Of a DNA stretch of 20,428 nucleotides, positions 5,675 to 11,868 are shown piece by piece. The notes beneath the pieces are model-generated. The model was not told the DNA's origin and made no database searches. It saw only the letters and a program-made list of their open reading frames with translations. This DNA is from a virus, in IMG/VR virus record IMGVR_UViG_3300027796_000056, positions 1 to 20,428 of that record, one strand, 5' to 3'. Position 1 is the first letter of the stretch. Every line of letters begins with the position of its first letter. Both the position numbers and the translations under genes were made by a program.

Positions 5675-6285
5675 CCATACCTGCCAAACCAAACCTCACC
5701 TCACCCCGTCTTACCCGATCATACCCAACCCCATCTCACCTAACCTCACCTGCCTAACCGTACCCTACCGTACCTATCCAAACCAGAACACTCCGCACCG
5801 GACCTCGCCTTACCATACCTGCCAAATCTCACCTTGCCTAACCAAGCCTCACCATGACGTGCCATACCTCACATTACCAAACCTCACCTGCCATACCATG
5901 ACTTATCTTAACAAACCTTGTCTTACCATACCAACCGCACCCCAACGCTCCTAACCTTGCCGCACCTGCCTCACCGTACCAAAACTCAACTGACCGCACC
6001 ATGCCAAACCTAACGAAACCCCAACCCACCGCACCTGCCTCTCCTCGCCATACCGTACCTAATCTCACCTTAACCGACCTTACCGGACCAAGCCTCACCT
6101 GCCTTACCAAACCACTCCATACCGCACCGTATCCCATCGTACCACACCGTACCTTACCTGCCTTACCACACCTCTCCGTACACAACCGGACCTATACGCA
6201 CCGGACCAAACCTAAGCACACCTGCCGCACCGAACCGGACCCCACCCCACCTTACCGTACCTAATCATACCTCACCTCACCTGCC
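5673..6285 (-). repeat. Phased degenerate GGTNN pentamer array with GGCA phase markers
   Basis: On the minus strand about 610 bp consist of pentamers with consensus GGTNN (NNACC on plus). By hand count 74 of 112 pentamers keep GGT exactly and 109 of 112 keep the first G, while the NN pair varies freely. A tetramer GGCA (TGCC on plus) interrupts the run ten times. ACCTGCC starts at 5679, 5748, 5817, 5886, 5964, 6033, 6097, 6156, 6220 and 6279. The spacings are 69, 69, 69, 78, 69, 64, 59, 64 and 59, each 4 nt plus 11-13 pentamers; the 78 unit has one extra tetramer, AACC. Units do not align beyond the consensus, so this is selected periodicity and not recent tandem copying. Frequent GGTAA and GGTGA put stops in the sense frames. 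It lies between two early genes, upstream of the replication gene. The function is unknown. Confidence 0.92.
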
Positions 6286-6288
6286 AAT

Positions 6289-6747
6289 CTATGCCATTGC
6301 CTCAATAGCCTCCTTAATAAGCTCTCTGACCTTTTCAAACTGATTGTAAGTCTTTAGCTTAACTTGAATAGATACCAACTGACTGCGTGTGGTCTTCCTT
6401 ACAAACTCCACATCGTCAGCGTCAAACGTAGCGATACTCTTATACCCCTCACCACTACATACAACCTCGTACACATCCAGGTTGCGTGTCTCACCATCAG
6501 AGATAACAACCACCTGTATGTTATTCAGAATAATCCTCGCCTGCTGTATCCTCCAATGATAACTTGCAACCTCATCATCCCATTCAAACAGCGGATGTAA
6601 TACGGACCGCTTCGGTGTAGCAGCCTCAACAATTAAGGTAGGCGTGAGCGTACCATTTAGGTTCTTAATCCGGTCCAGCTCTTCAGCGACCGCAGCGGCT
6701 TCAACTCCTTTGTTTAAGCCCTTAATTCTCCAGCTATATCCTTCCAT
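6289..6747 (-). CDS. Uncharacterised phage protein, 152 aa
   Basis: I know no function for it. The sequence has a conserved-looking centre (VLHPLFEWDDEVASYHWRIQ, about 49-68) followed by QARIILNNIQVVV, a pattern I associate with phage proteins of the replication/recombination block. The C-terminal part is charged and helical (QLVSIQVKLKTYNQFEKVRE). The stop lies 3 nt from the last GGCA of the pentamer array. The start follows the upstream RAMP-like gene by 2 nt, so the two are probably one translational unit and may work together. Confidence 0.8.
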   Translation of the reverse strand: MEGYSWRIKGLNKGVEAAAVAEELDRIKNLNGTLTPTLIVEAATPKRSVLHPLFEWDDEVASYHWRIQQARIILNNIQVVVISDGETRNLDVYEVVCSGEGYKSIATFDADDVEFVRKTTRSQLVSIQVKLKTYNQFEKVRELIKEAIEAMA

Positions 6748-6749
6748 AA

Positions 6750-7346
6750 TTATGCAACATTATCAAGTTCAAAACGACCATAGTTAAACTTGCCCTTCTC
6801 AGGACGCATCTCACCAATACCACAGCCATAACCAGCAGCCTTAACAAGCTGAAATATCTGGTCCATGCTGATAATACCTGCGTTAAATTCAACCGTCAGT
6901 ACAGCGGACCATTCAACATATTCCGGTCTGTAACGGATGTCAGCAGAACCCATACCAACACGTACCATGTCGGTCCTTAATCTTGCCTCTCCGTAAATCC
7001 TGATAAGTTGTGTTTCCTCGCAGTCAGCCTTCACGAAGAATGCCATCTGAGTGTCTTTCATTACCATGCCAATCATCTTAGCACCACGTATCATTGCAGC
7101 CTTCACACCAGCGGCCGGGAAACCCTCCCATCCCTCTGGGGAAACGTGCTTAGCCTGCTCGAAGTCATCTTCCGGTACACGGATGTCATGCTTCTTGTTC
7201 TTAGCCACACCACCCTGCTTGTCCTGAATTTCTCTCTTTGCCTTTTCGCTCCACTTGTGAACGATAAGCGGTGACACACCTACGATTGGAATTTTTACTG
7301 TCTGAATGTTAAATTCCTTTACTTCAACTTTGTTACTTGTTTTCAT
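6750..7346 (-). CDS. Phage protein with RAMP-like glycine-rich C-terminus
   Basis: This 198-aa protein opens with VKIPIVGVSPLIVHKWSEKA (about 17-36) and closes with AAGYGCGIGEMRPEKG followed by YGRFEL. The Gly-rich GxGIGExRPE...GRF pattern resembles the glycine-rich loop of RAMP (Cas7/Cas6-type, RRM-fold) RNA-binding proteins. That is a motif resemblance only. A nucleic-acid-binding role in phage recombination or replication fits its place between an HNH gene, the array and the SSB-like gene. I am sure it is a real gene. The function is not established. Confidence 0.82.
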   Translation of the reverse strand: MKTSNKVEVKEFNIQTVKIPIVGVSPLIVHKWSEKAKREIQDKQGGVAKNKKHDIRVPEDDFEQAKHVSPEGWEGFPAAGVKAAMIRGAKMIGMVMKDTQMAFFVKADCEETQLIRIYGEARLRTDMVRVGMGSADIRYRPEYVEWSAVLTVEFNAGIISMDQIFQLVKAAGYGCGIGEMRPEKGKFNYGRFELDNVA

Positions 7347-7384
7347 GATTTTAATTTGTATTAGTTAGTACTATGTTTAAAAAA

Positions 7385-7693
7385 TTATATCTTCATCTTT
7401 ATCATTGCCTCACTCATAATAGTATCCATCCGCTGCCGTCCGTTATATGTTCTGCCCCTTAGCTCAGGGTGCAGCTCTTGCAGCTTCTGCCGTGTCCGTC
7501 TGATGCTCTCAGGGTCAGCAAACCTTCCCGTCTTAAAATCCCAAGCGAAGTCCTTAAATGATTTATTAATTAGTTCTCCATCCTGTCTATCCCACACGTT
7601 AAGCATGAGCTGTCTGTCGTTGTCCCTCATCTCCGGCCAGTTAAGCAGGAGGTGGTAAACGATGTCTTTGATGTTATAAATCTTGTTTAGCAT
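7385..7693 (-). CDS. Hypothetical early protein, 102 aa
   Basis: This is a soluble helical protein with a helix-turn-helix-sized centre (FADPESIRRTRQKLQELHP) and a basic C-terminal part (ELRGRTYNGRQRMDTIMSEA). The arginine-rich helix would suit DNA or RNA binding. I recognise no defined family. It follows the small HNH gene by 1 nt (the TGA ends at 7695, the ATG begins at 7693). A 38-bp A/T-rich gap separates it from the RAMP-like gene, one of the few real spacers in this operon. Confidence 0.78.
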   Translation of the reverse strand: MLNKIYNIKDIVYHLLLNWPEMRDNDRQLMLNVWDRQDGELINKSFKDFAWDFKTGRFADPESIRRTRQKLQELHPELRGRTYNGRQRMDTIMSEAMIKMKI

Positions 7694-7694
7694 C

Positions 7695-7940
7695 TCACCA
7701 TCCGTTAAGTTTCATAAACTCATCATGTAGTATCTGCACCACCGTTACATTCAGCTTGTCGTGTGCCTTAGTATGACAGTAACGGCAAAGCCCCATCAGG
7801 TTACTTATAACATCCATGCCCTCACCCCTGCCGTCAATATGGTGCACGTCAACGGCCTTCCTGCCACACATCTCACAAGGCACAAAGTCCTCGATGCCGT
7901 AGCCCCAGTAATCCATGTAAACACGGCAGTGCTTAGTCAT
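7695..7940 (-). CDS. Small HNH-type zinc-finger protein
   Basis: At 81 aa it holds a full HNH core: CEMCGRK (CxxC, about 22-25), DVHHIDG with the catalytic histidines, then NLMGLCRYCHTKAH. It is shorter than the terminase-linked HNH protein (112 aa) and lacks its N- and C-terminal extensions. It sits in the replication block, so a packaging role is unlikely. Recombination or structure-specific nicking is more plausible. Its start is ATGA-coupled to the upstream gene. Family identity is clear and the substrate is unknown. Confidence 0.85.
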   Translation of the reverse strand: MTKHCRVYMDYWGYGIEDFVPCEMCGRKAVDVHHIDGRGEGMDVISNLMGLCRYCHTKAHDKLNVTVVQILHDEFMKLNGW

Positions 7941-8299
7941 GCCAGTTTGCTTTTAAAGTGTGTTATCAGTTTCTCCATGTGAGCATTGTAATAGTCAGTA
8001 AAAGTGTCATACCTCTCATCATTCTGCTCCCACATACGAAACATGACTGCCCGGAGGCGCTGGCCCGGAGTTTTCCCACCATCGTCATAATCAACCTTAA
8101 TTTTATCAAGAGTATCTATGTCTGCCGGACTAAAAGCATCAGGTGATATAGCAATGGTACAAGCGTTACGTGTAGCCTCTGAAATCTTAGCCACAAGGTC
8201 GGGCGCTGCCTCAGCAGATGTCACAATGCTAATCTTCATTGAGCGATCAGCTAATCCCCTGTAACCATCTATCTGTCCGGCAAAGACAAAGGTTTTCAT
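7937..8299 (-). CDS. Hypothetical early protein, 120 aa
   Basis: The N-terminal half reads as an alpha/beta domain: the first strand is TFVFAGQIDGYRGL, the second MKISIVTS, the third ACTIAISP. The C-terminal half is helical, with QRLRAVMFRMWEQND and a final amphipathic helix. The last part resembles short phage proteins of the recombination block, but I cannot name the family. It is coupled by ATGA overlaps on both sides (8299-8296 and 7940-7937), so it belongs to one continuous translational chain with the HNH gene. Confidence 0.78.
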   Translation of the reverse strand: MKTFVFAGQIDGYRGLADRSMKISIVTSAEAAPDLVAKISEATRNACTIAISPDAFSPADIDTLDKIKVDYDDGGKTPGQRLRAVMFRMWEQNDERYDTFTDYYNAHMEKLITHFKSKLA

Positions 8300-8538
8300 T
8301 TCTTCAACCCGTTAACGTACTCCTTCCACTTGTCGTTAATGTCAAGCCAGAACTCACGCCCTGCCTCAGTCTCTATAAACCTGAAAGCATTCTGTAAAAC
8401 CTTACCCACCCCTGCTTTTCTCCAGCTATACCGGGACAGGTATTTGTTTATAGTGATGCCTCTGTGGTTTAACAGCTCTTTCTGAAAAGCCAGCTTAACC
8501 TTATGCTCCTTTAGGAACTCAATAAACTGCTCTTCCAT
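8296..8538 (-). CDS. Hypothetical helical protein, 80 aa
   Basis: This is a small basic protein with helices at about 1-22 and 50-78 and a central RGITINKYLSRYSWRKAGVG segment. A fold with a helix-turn-helix is possible, but I see no diagnostic motif. It starts in a TAATG overlap with the lipoprotein gene and ends in an ATGA overlap with the next gene. No function can be assigned. Confidence 0.72.
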   Translation of the reverse strand: MEEQFIEFLKEHKVKLAFQKELLNHRGITINKYLSRYSWRKAGVGKVLQNAFRFIETEAGREFWLDINDKWKEYVNGLKK

Positions 8539-9092
8539 TATCGAATGATTATAGTGTCACCAACCTCACCGAAAGTCCACACCCTCATGCCCTCACCCGT
8601 GAAGGCGTGCCCCGGATCAGTCCAGCTGATAAGGGTATTATTGAAGTAATCCTCCCAAACAGGTATAGTATCAGTTCTCTGCCCATCTGCCCATAAATCC
8701 GTTGTGGCAAGTATCCTGTCGGCTATGTTATATATTGCGTCTATCTGCTCATACAAGCCCGTAATCAGTGTGCTATCGCCAAGCGTTATTACCGGAGGTA
8801 CAGTGTCAATAAGCGTCACGGTAAACATCAAATCAGTATGGTTATTGAAGTTGTCAATAGCCCGTATCAGCACGGTAGTAGTAGGAGTTGTCAGCCAGCT
8901 CCCCCGTGTCGGTGACTGCCATACTGTGTCAATGCCACAGTTATCGGTGTAGGTGAACATAGGTAGGTAATCCGGCAGGGCCGCACCGCACCCCTCGCCC
9001 ACCTGTAAATACTGCGGAGGCACTTGTGAGAATGTACAAACGCAACTGCTCAGGAGCAGCGCAAAAAGCGAAAATGTAATCAGTTTTTTCAT
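8538..9092 (-). CDS. Exported lipoprotein with HYR/Ig-like domain
   Basis: This 184-aa protein starts with a signal peptide (KKLITFSLFALLLSSC) whose LSSC fits a lipobox at C17. It should therefore be lipidated and carried to the host envelope. The mature part has features of HYR-type beta-sandwiches, YTDNCGIDTVW (about 49-59) and IDTVPPVI near 100, then an acidic, Trp-containing C-terminal region. Export is unexpected for a gene embedded among replication genes, well away from the lysis and tail blocks. Possible roles are altering the host surface, blocking superinfection, or a cargo gene. Secretion is well supported and the role is inferred. Confidence 0.8.
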   Translation of the reverse strand: MKKLITFSLFALLLSSCVCTFSQVPPQYLQVGEGCGAALPDYLPMFTYTDNCGIDTVWQSPTRGSWLTTPTTTVLIRAIDNFNNHTDLMFTVTLIDTVPPVITLGDSTLITGLYEQIDAIYNIADRILATTDLWADGQRTDTIPVWEDYFNNTLISWTDPGHAFTGEGMRVWTFGEVGDTIIIR

Positions 9093-9093
9093 G

Positions 9094-9564
9094 TTATTTA
9101 AGTGTTACTGCTATTGTTAATTTACTTGTCTTACTCGGCCTTACCACCTTCTCCCCGTCAGGAGTGATAGCACCCTCTGGCGGCAGGTTCTGTAAATACT
9201 TCTCCCGTGCTTTCTTAGCCTCTGTTACGGCTGCTATCTCAGCGTCAAGCATACTCCAGGTAGTGTCACCACAGCCGGAGTAATCGTACTTAACACCACC
9301 TTCACGCAGTTGTAGCTTACAACCTCTGTGCTCAAACATCCCACGCCCGTATTTCTCAGCCTCAGCAATAACAGCGGCCTTAATATCCTCATCAGCCCGA
9401 AGCTGTTTGATAACCTCTTCCATTGCCTTTAGCTGTACCTCAACGTCAAGAGGGTTGTACTCACCGTTTAAAAGCTCTTTCTTAGCTTTGTAGATGAAGT
9501 TGTGTATCTCATCATAGGTGCTCGGTGCAGCGTAGATGATTGATAATGCTTTCATTGTTTCCAT
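9094..9564 (-). CDS. Hypothetical early protein, 156 aa
   Basis: The first 85 residues are predicted as long helices (EIHNFIYKAKKELLNGEY, EVQLKAMEEVIKQLRADED), possibly a coiled coil. A cysteine-containing KLQLREGGVKYDYSGCGD segment follows, and then another helix before a basic tail. I have seen similar organisation in uncharacterised Bacteroidetes phage proteins near SSB and recombinase genes, but cannot name a family. The start at 9564 is supported by a TAATG overlap with the upstream stop, although METMK offers a second ATG at codon 4. Confidence 0.78.
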   Translation of the reverse strand: METMKALSIIYAAPSTYDEIHNFIYKAKKELLNGEYNPLDVEVQLKAMEEVIKQLRADEDIKAAVIAEAEKYGRGMFEHRGCKLQLREGGVKYDYSGCGDTTWSMLDAEIAAVTEAKKAREKYLQNLPPEGAITPDGEKVVRPSKTSKLTIAVTLK

Positions 9565-9746
9565 TAGTCAAGATTATTTAGTTTAAAAAACTGCTTAGGG
9601 TCGAAGTTTTCAACCTCATCATTAGCGTTATCCATAGCCCATTTCATCGCATCAAGACAAAGCATCTTAACCTCAAACTTGGTATAAATCTTAGGCTCAT
9701 CTGATATACTTATCAATACCGGAGTATATGTTATATCATTTGCCAT
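9564..9746 (-). CDS. Hypothetical small protein, 60 aa
   Basis: This is a small acidic, soluble protein with a beta-rich N-terminus (DITYTPVLISIS) and a helical centre (KFEVKMLCLDAMKWAMDN). Its start lies one base after the SSB-like gene stop and its own stop overlaps the next start (TAATG). Tight spacing supports expression with the SSB-like protein. No function can be assigned. Confidence 0.72.
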   Translation of the reverse strand: MANDITYTPVLISISDEPKIYTKFEVKMLCLDAMKWAMDNANDEVENFDPKQFFKLNNLD

Positions 9747-9747
9747 G

Positions 9748-10368
9748 TCAGAAGGGTAAGCCTGTTATTATGTCATCTACCTGTACCGGGGTGCTGCTAC
9801 CGCTGTTCATCCACTTGTATTCATCAGAGCTTTGTATCTTTTCTTTCAGATACTCACTCAGTCCGTCAAAAGTCTCCTGATCCCAGTTGTCATATTCCAG
9901 CCTCACGGTAGGATTAAGCGGATCAGGACAGTCAATACCTTTCGGCATACTACTGATATTGCTTACCTCCACATAATTCTTAGAAGGGTCTACCTTGCCG
10001 GGCCGGTGGATGATGTTAAGCATACAGGGTACACCCAAGAGCTTGGTAATATCAAACTTAGCTGCCTCCAGCTCCGTAAAGCCCTTGCCTCTCCAGCTCT
10101 CCAAATCCCTGCGTAAGTTGCTTTTCTCGTGCATACTAAGGGTATAAGTCTTACTTACCACATACGGCTCGTAGCCTTTCTCCTCGTGGAATATCTCCAT
10201 CTCGGTGGGTAGCTCCCACGTTAGCTGCACCTTCTTAACCCTCTTCAGTTCCCCGTTGTAGGTTTCGTCAACGGTTCCGATTTCGATCATCTTGTAGCAC
10301 CTGGCTACATAGTTACCCGGCTCAACCTTCTTAAAGTTGCCTTCCGGCTTAGTTGCAATAATTGACAT
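9748..10368 (-). CDS. SSB-like DNA-binding protein with acidic GLPF tail
   Basis: This 206-aa protein is probably the phage's single-strand-binding protein. The last residues, DDIITGLPF, imitate the acidic tip ending in PF through which bacterial SSB proteins dock partner enzymes. The body (about 15-140) is beta-rich with repeated aromatic and basic patches (YVARCYKMIEIG, KRVKKVQLTWELP), as expected for an OB fold. A conserved phage family often called single-stranded DNA-binding or replication protein has the same size. It is the second gene after the early promoter and is TAATG-coupled to the 60-aa gene before it. The OB fold is inferred, since no structural check is possible here. Confidence 0.65.
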   Translation of the reverse strand: MSIIATKPEGNFKKVEPGNYVARCYKMIEIGTVDETYNGELKRVKKVQLTWELPTEMEIFHEEKGYEPYVVSKTYTLSMHEKSNLRRDLESWRGKGFTELEAAKFDITKLLGVPCMLNIIHRPGKVDPSKNYVEVSNISSMPKGIDCPDPLNPTVRLEYDNWDQETFDGLSEYLKEKIQSSDEYKWMNSGSSTPVQVDDIITGLPF

Positions 10369-10550
10369 TAGTTTGTCTGGTATATCTGTTTTACATTAGC
10401 TACTGCCGTAAGCCTCTTGATTGTGGCTTTGAGTATCTCATGCAGCCACTTGTGACTGATGATGGTGTCTTCGTACTTGGTGATGACATGGTTCAGCTCC
10501 TTGCGGGTGCGGCACTCCATGATCTCGGTGTACACTTGCTGTGGTTTCAT
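10368..10550 (-). CDS. Small first gene of the early operon, 60 aa
   Basis: I place the start at the ATG at 10550 (MKPQQVYTEIMECRTRKELN). The same frame stays open to an ATG at 10694, but that extension runs through the structured leader and its terminator-like hairpin and would encode a basic, unstructured stretch. The 60-aa product is helical and charged and has no recognised family. Its stop overlaps the SSB-like start (TAATG). It would be the first product made once transcription passes the leader. Confidence 0.68.
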   Translation of the reverse strand: MKPQQVYTEIMECRTRKELNHVITKYEDTIISHKWLHEILKATIKRLTAVANVKQIYQTN

Positions 10551-10574
10551 ACTATTATGGTTTAATTGGTTAGT

Positions 10575-10671
10575 AAAAAAGGAAAGCCCGGACACTCGGA
10601 GCAACCGCCTCGCACGGATGCTACAAAACAAGTTATCCAGACTATGTCTTACCGACTGCCGGGCCATCCTT
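10575..10671 (-). terminator. Terminator-like stem with T6 in the early leader
   Basis: The closing stem of the leader (AAGGA..GCCCGG..TCGG against CCGA..CCGGGC..TCCTT) runs straight into six T on the minus strand (10580-10575). The G/C-rich core plus T-tract is the form of an intrinsic terminator, although the loop is unusually long (about 52 nt). It lies 25 nt before the first early ATG, so read-through must occur for the operon to be expressed. Confidence 0.5.
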
Positions 10672-10703
10672 AAATATCTGTTGTTGGTTTGCATAGTCTG
10701 GAT
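10575..10703 (-). ncRNA. Structured leader RNA / candidate attenuator of early operon
   Basis: This lies between the candidate early promoter and the first early gene. On the minus strand a long interrupted stem pairs 10652-10671 with 10579-10599 (AAGGA with TCCTT, GCCCGG with CCGGGC, TCGG with CCGA) and is followed by six T. Within its loop are two small hairpins, GGAT/ATCC and AGAC-ATA-GTCT. Separately, the very start of the leader (10703-10692, ATCCAGACTATG) is perfectly complementary over 12 bases to 10646-10635 inside that loop. Forming this helix would break both small hairpins and make a pseudoknot with, or compete against, the terminator stem. That layout suggests attenuation or a small RNA ended by the terminator. 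I do not recognise a known family. Confidence 0.6.
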
Positions 10704-10711
10704 TTACATAA

Positions 10712-10741
10712 CGAAGCTATTACTTATTATTTACATGACAA
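10712..10741 (-). promoter_or_regulatory. Candidate early promoter (Bacteroidetes -33/-7 type)
   Basis: On the minus strand TTG (10741-10739) is followed after 19 nt by TAGCTTCG (10719-10712). This matches the Bacteroidetes -7 consensus TAnnTTTG in all but one base, with the expected spacing. It sits downstream of the late-operon terminator and upstream of the structured leader, exactly where a new transcript must begin. Transcription would start near 10705. Confidence 0.5.
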
Positions 10742-10794
10742 CGCATGAAAGGCAATTATTTTACATCAGTAGCCTAATTTAGACAGCGTATAAA

Positions 10795-10831
10795 TAATAA
10801 AAGGGCGGTGTAAACCCCAAACCACCGCCCT
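10795..10831 (-). terminator. Intrinsic terminator of the late/lysis operon
   Basis: A perfect 9-bp G/C-rich inverted repeat (AGGGCGGTG / CACCGCCCT) around a 12-nt loop is followed on the minus strand by TTTATTATT. It lies 21 bp after the spanin-like gene stop and separates the late block from the early block. Confidence 0.85.
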
Positions 10832-10852
10832 CAAACGCACCTGCAAGCGCAA

Positions 10853-11254
10853 CTATCTGACAAACTTCAACAAACCCACTATAAGCAATAACACCACGAC
10901 AATTACAATTATCTTTGTCAGCACCGGTGACTTTTTACAAGGTACTGGTACTATCTGCTGCTCATAAATCGTCTTTATGCTGTCCCGGTACTCAATTACA
11001 GTGTCTTTCTGCCATACTTTAAGGTAAATAGTATCGTTAATTATCCATGCCGAGCCTCCTGCCGTGCCCGTAGAGGCATAAACGGTATCAGTGACGTGTG
11101 CTATACTGTGAACCGTGTCCGTCTTAACTGAGACGTAATAAACGGTATCATGCCACGCCACGCTATCCTGCAAAGGCCACTTTTCAGCACATCTTCGCTG
11201 TGTAGCACAGCTACTGGTTAATATCAGGAGTAATATCAGTATCTGTTTCAGCAT
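10853..11254 (-). CDS. Unimolecular spanin-like lipoprotein
   Basis: This 133-aa protein has an N-terminal lipoprotein signal ending in LTSSC (lipobox C16). Its periplasmic part of about 90 residues is rich in short beta segments (DTVYYV, DTVHSI, DTVYAS, DTIYLK). At the C-terminus is a single membrane span (IIVIVVVLLLIVGLL, about 114-129) with a basic end. A lipid anchor in the outer membrane and a transmembrane helix in the inner membrane on one chain is the topology of a u-spanin such as phage T1 gp11, which fuses the two membranes in the last step of lysis. It is the last gene of the lysis cassette and overlaps the holin-like gene by 44 nt. Function is assigned from topology and context. 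Confidence 0.75.
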   Translation of the reverse strand: MLKQILILLLILTSSCATQRRCAEKWPLQDSVAWHDTVYYVSVKTDTVHSIAHVTDTVYASTGTAGGSAWIINDTIYLKVWQKDTVIEYRDSIKTIYEQQIVPVPCKKSPVLTKIIVIVVVLLLIVGLLKFVR

Positions 11255-11444
11255 AGAATTTAGTTATTATCTTACCGATAACCAATATCACGTTTAACCC
11301 GAACACTACCCACATCTTTACCTCATCGGTAAAGGGAGCAGCCATAACCGCCCCTGACAGCAAGGGAGCAGAGAATAACATAACATCTCCTATACATTTG
11401 GCTGTGGGAGGTGTCCTTTTTGAGTAATTTGATAGTGCAATCAT
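11211..11444 (-). CDS. Holin-like membrane protein, 77 aa
   Basis: A short N-terminal segment is followed by two hydrophobic spans, about 19-36 (GDVMLFSAPLLSGAVMAA) and 43-62 (MWVVFGLNVILVIGKIITKF), and a charged tail (ETDTDITPD). Two spans, small size and position right after the endolysin gene fit a class II holin, which would open the inner membrane at the timed end of infection. It starts 2 nt from the endolysin stop and overlaps the spanin start. No sequence signature proves it, and the 12424-12696 and 11868-12047 products are rival holin candidates. Confidence 0.62.
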   Translation of the reverse strand: MIALSNYSKRTPPTAKCIGDVMLFSAPLLSGAVMAAPFTDEVKMWVVFGLNVILVIGKIITKFYAETDTDITPDINQ

Positions 11445-11445
11445 A

Positions 11446-11868
11446 TTAGAAGTATATTATTTTGTTAAATCCATCGTTTGCAACGTCAACATGAACCCAG
11501 CCCACCGTTCCCTGCTCGATGCGTATGTTAATCGGCATATCTCTTTTGTGCCTATCTATCCACTGCCGTATCTCCTCATCAAGCATATCGTTTACATTAA
11601 AATCCACTGCCTGAAAGCGGGTATGAGCCGATAAATACATCTCACCTGCCAAAGTTTTATCCTTAACAAGTGAGCACAGGTTACACCTGTAACCACGTTG
11701 GGAGTATTTGCCTCCGTTGCCGTAGGTATTAACGGTTATAGGTCTGTCTATCGCAGTCCTGAACCATTCGAGCCATTTGAGCAGGCGTGGATCCGCAAAT
11801 TGAAGGCTGTAACCGGCAAATTTGTGATAAACGTGCGGACAGACAAGCTCGTGAGGTTGAAAGTACAT
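11446..11868 (-). CDS. Peptidase M15 endolysin (D-Ala-D-Ala carboxypeptidase family)
   Basis: This 140-aa protein cleaves peptide links in peptidoglycan. The Zn-binding pattern of M15 peptidases is present: SAHTRFQAVDF (H and D ligands, about 97-107) and a C-terminal WVHVDV (H about 125) with E/D residues nearby. There is no signal peptide, so the enzyme would need the adjacent holin to reach the wall. It lacks a separate binding domain, as is common for single-domain M15_3 enzymes of Bacteroidetes phages. The start shares a base with the stop of the 59-aa membrane gene (TAATG). Confident call. Confidence 0.87.
   Translation of the reverse strand: MYFQPHELVCPHVYHKFAGYSLQFADPRLLKWLEWFRTAIDRPITVNTYGNGGKYSQRGYRCNLCSLVKDKTLAGEMYLSAHTRFQAVDFNVNDMLDEEIRQWIDRHKRDMPINIRIEQGTVGWVHVDVANDGFNKIIYF

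Noticed and set aside
5874-6185. 103-aa minus-strand ORF within the pentamer array
   Set aside because: Its composition (G, V, R, W in a five-residue pattern) is just what translation of GGTNN gives, it covers only half of the array, and the same array has stops in other units.
6001-6264. 87-aa plus-strand ORF rich in T and P across the array
   Set aside because: It is an automatic reading of NNACC repeats, opposite to all transcription in the window, with no support from context.
5673-6285. CRISPR array
   Set aside because: There is no conserved repeat of 20-40 bp alternating with unique spacers; the conserved word is only a few bases and the filler follows the pentamer rule throughout.
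10551-10694. N-terminal extension of the 60-aa early protein to an ATG at 10694
   Set aside because: The extension runs through the structured leader and its terminator-like stem; the composition is basic and low in order, and the ATG lies almost at the expected transcription start.
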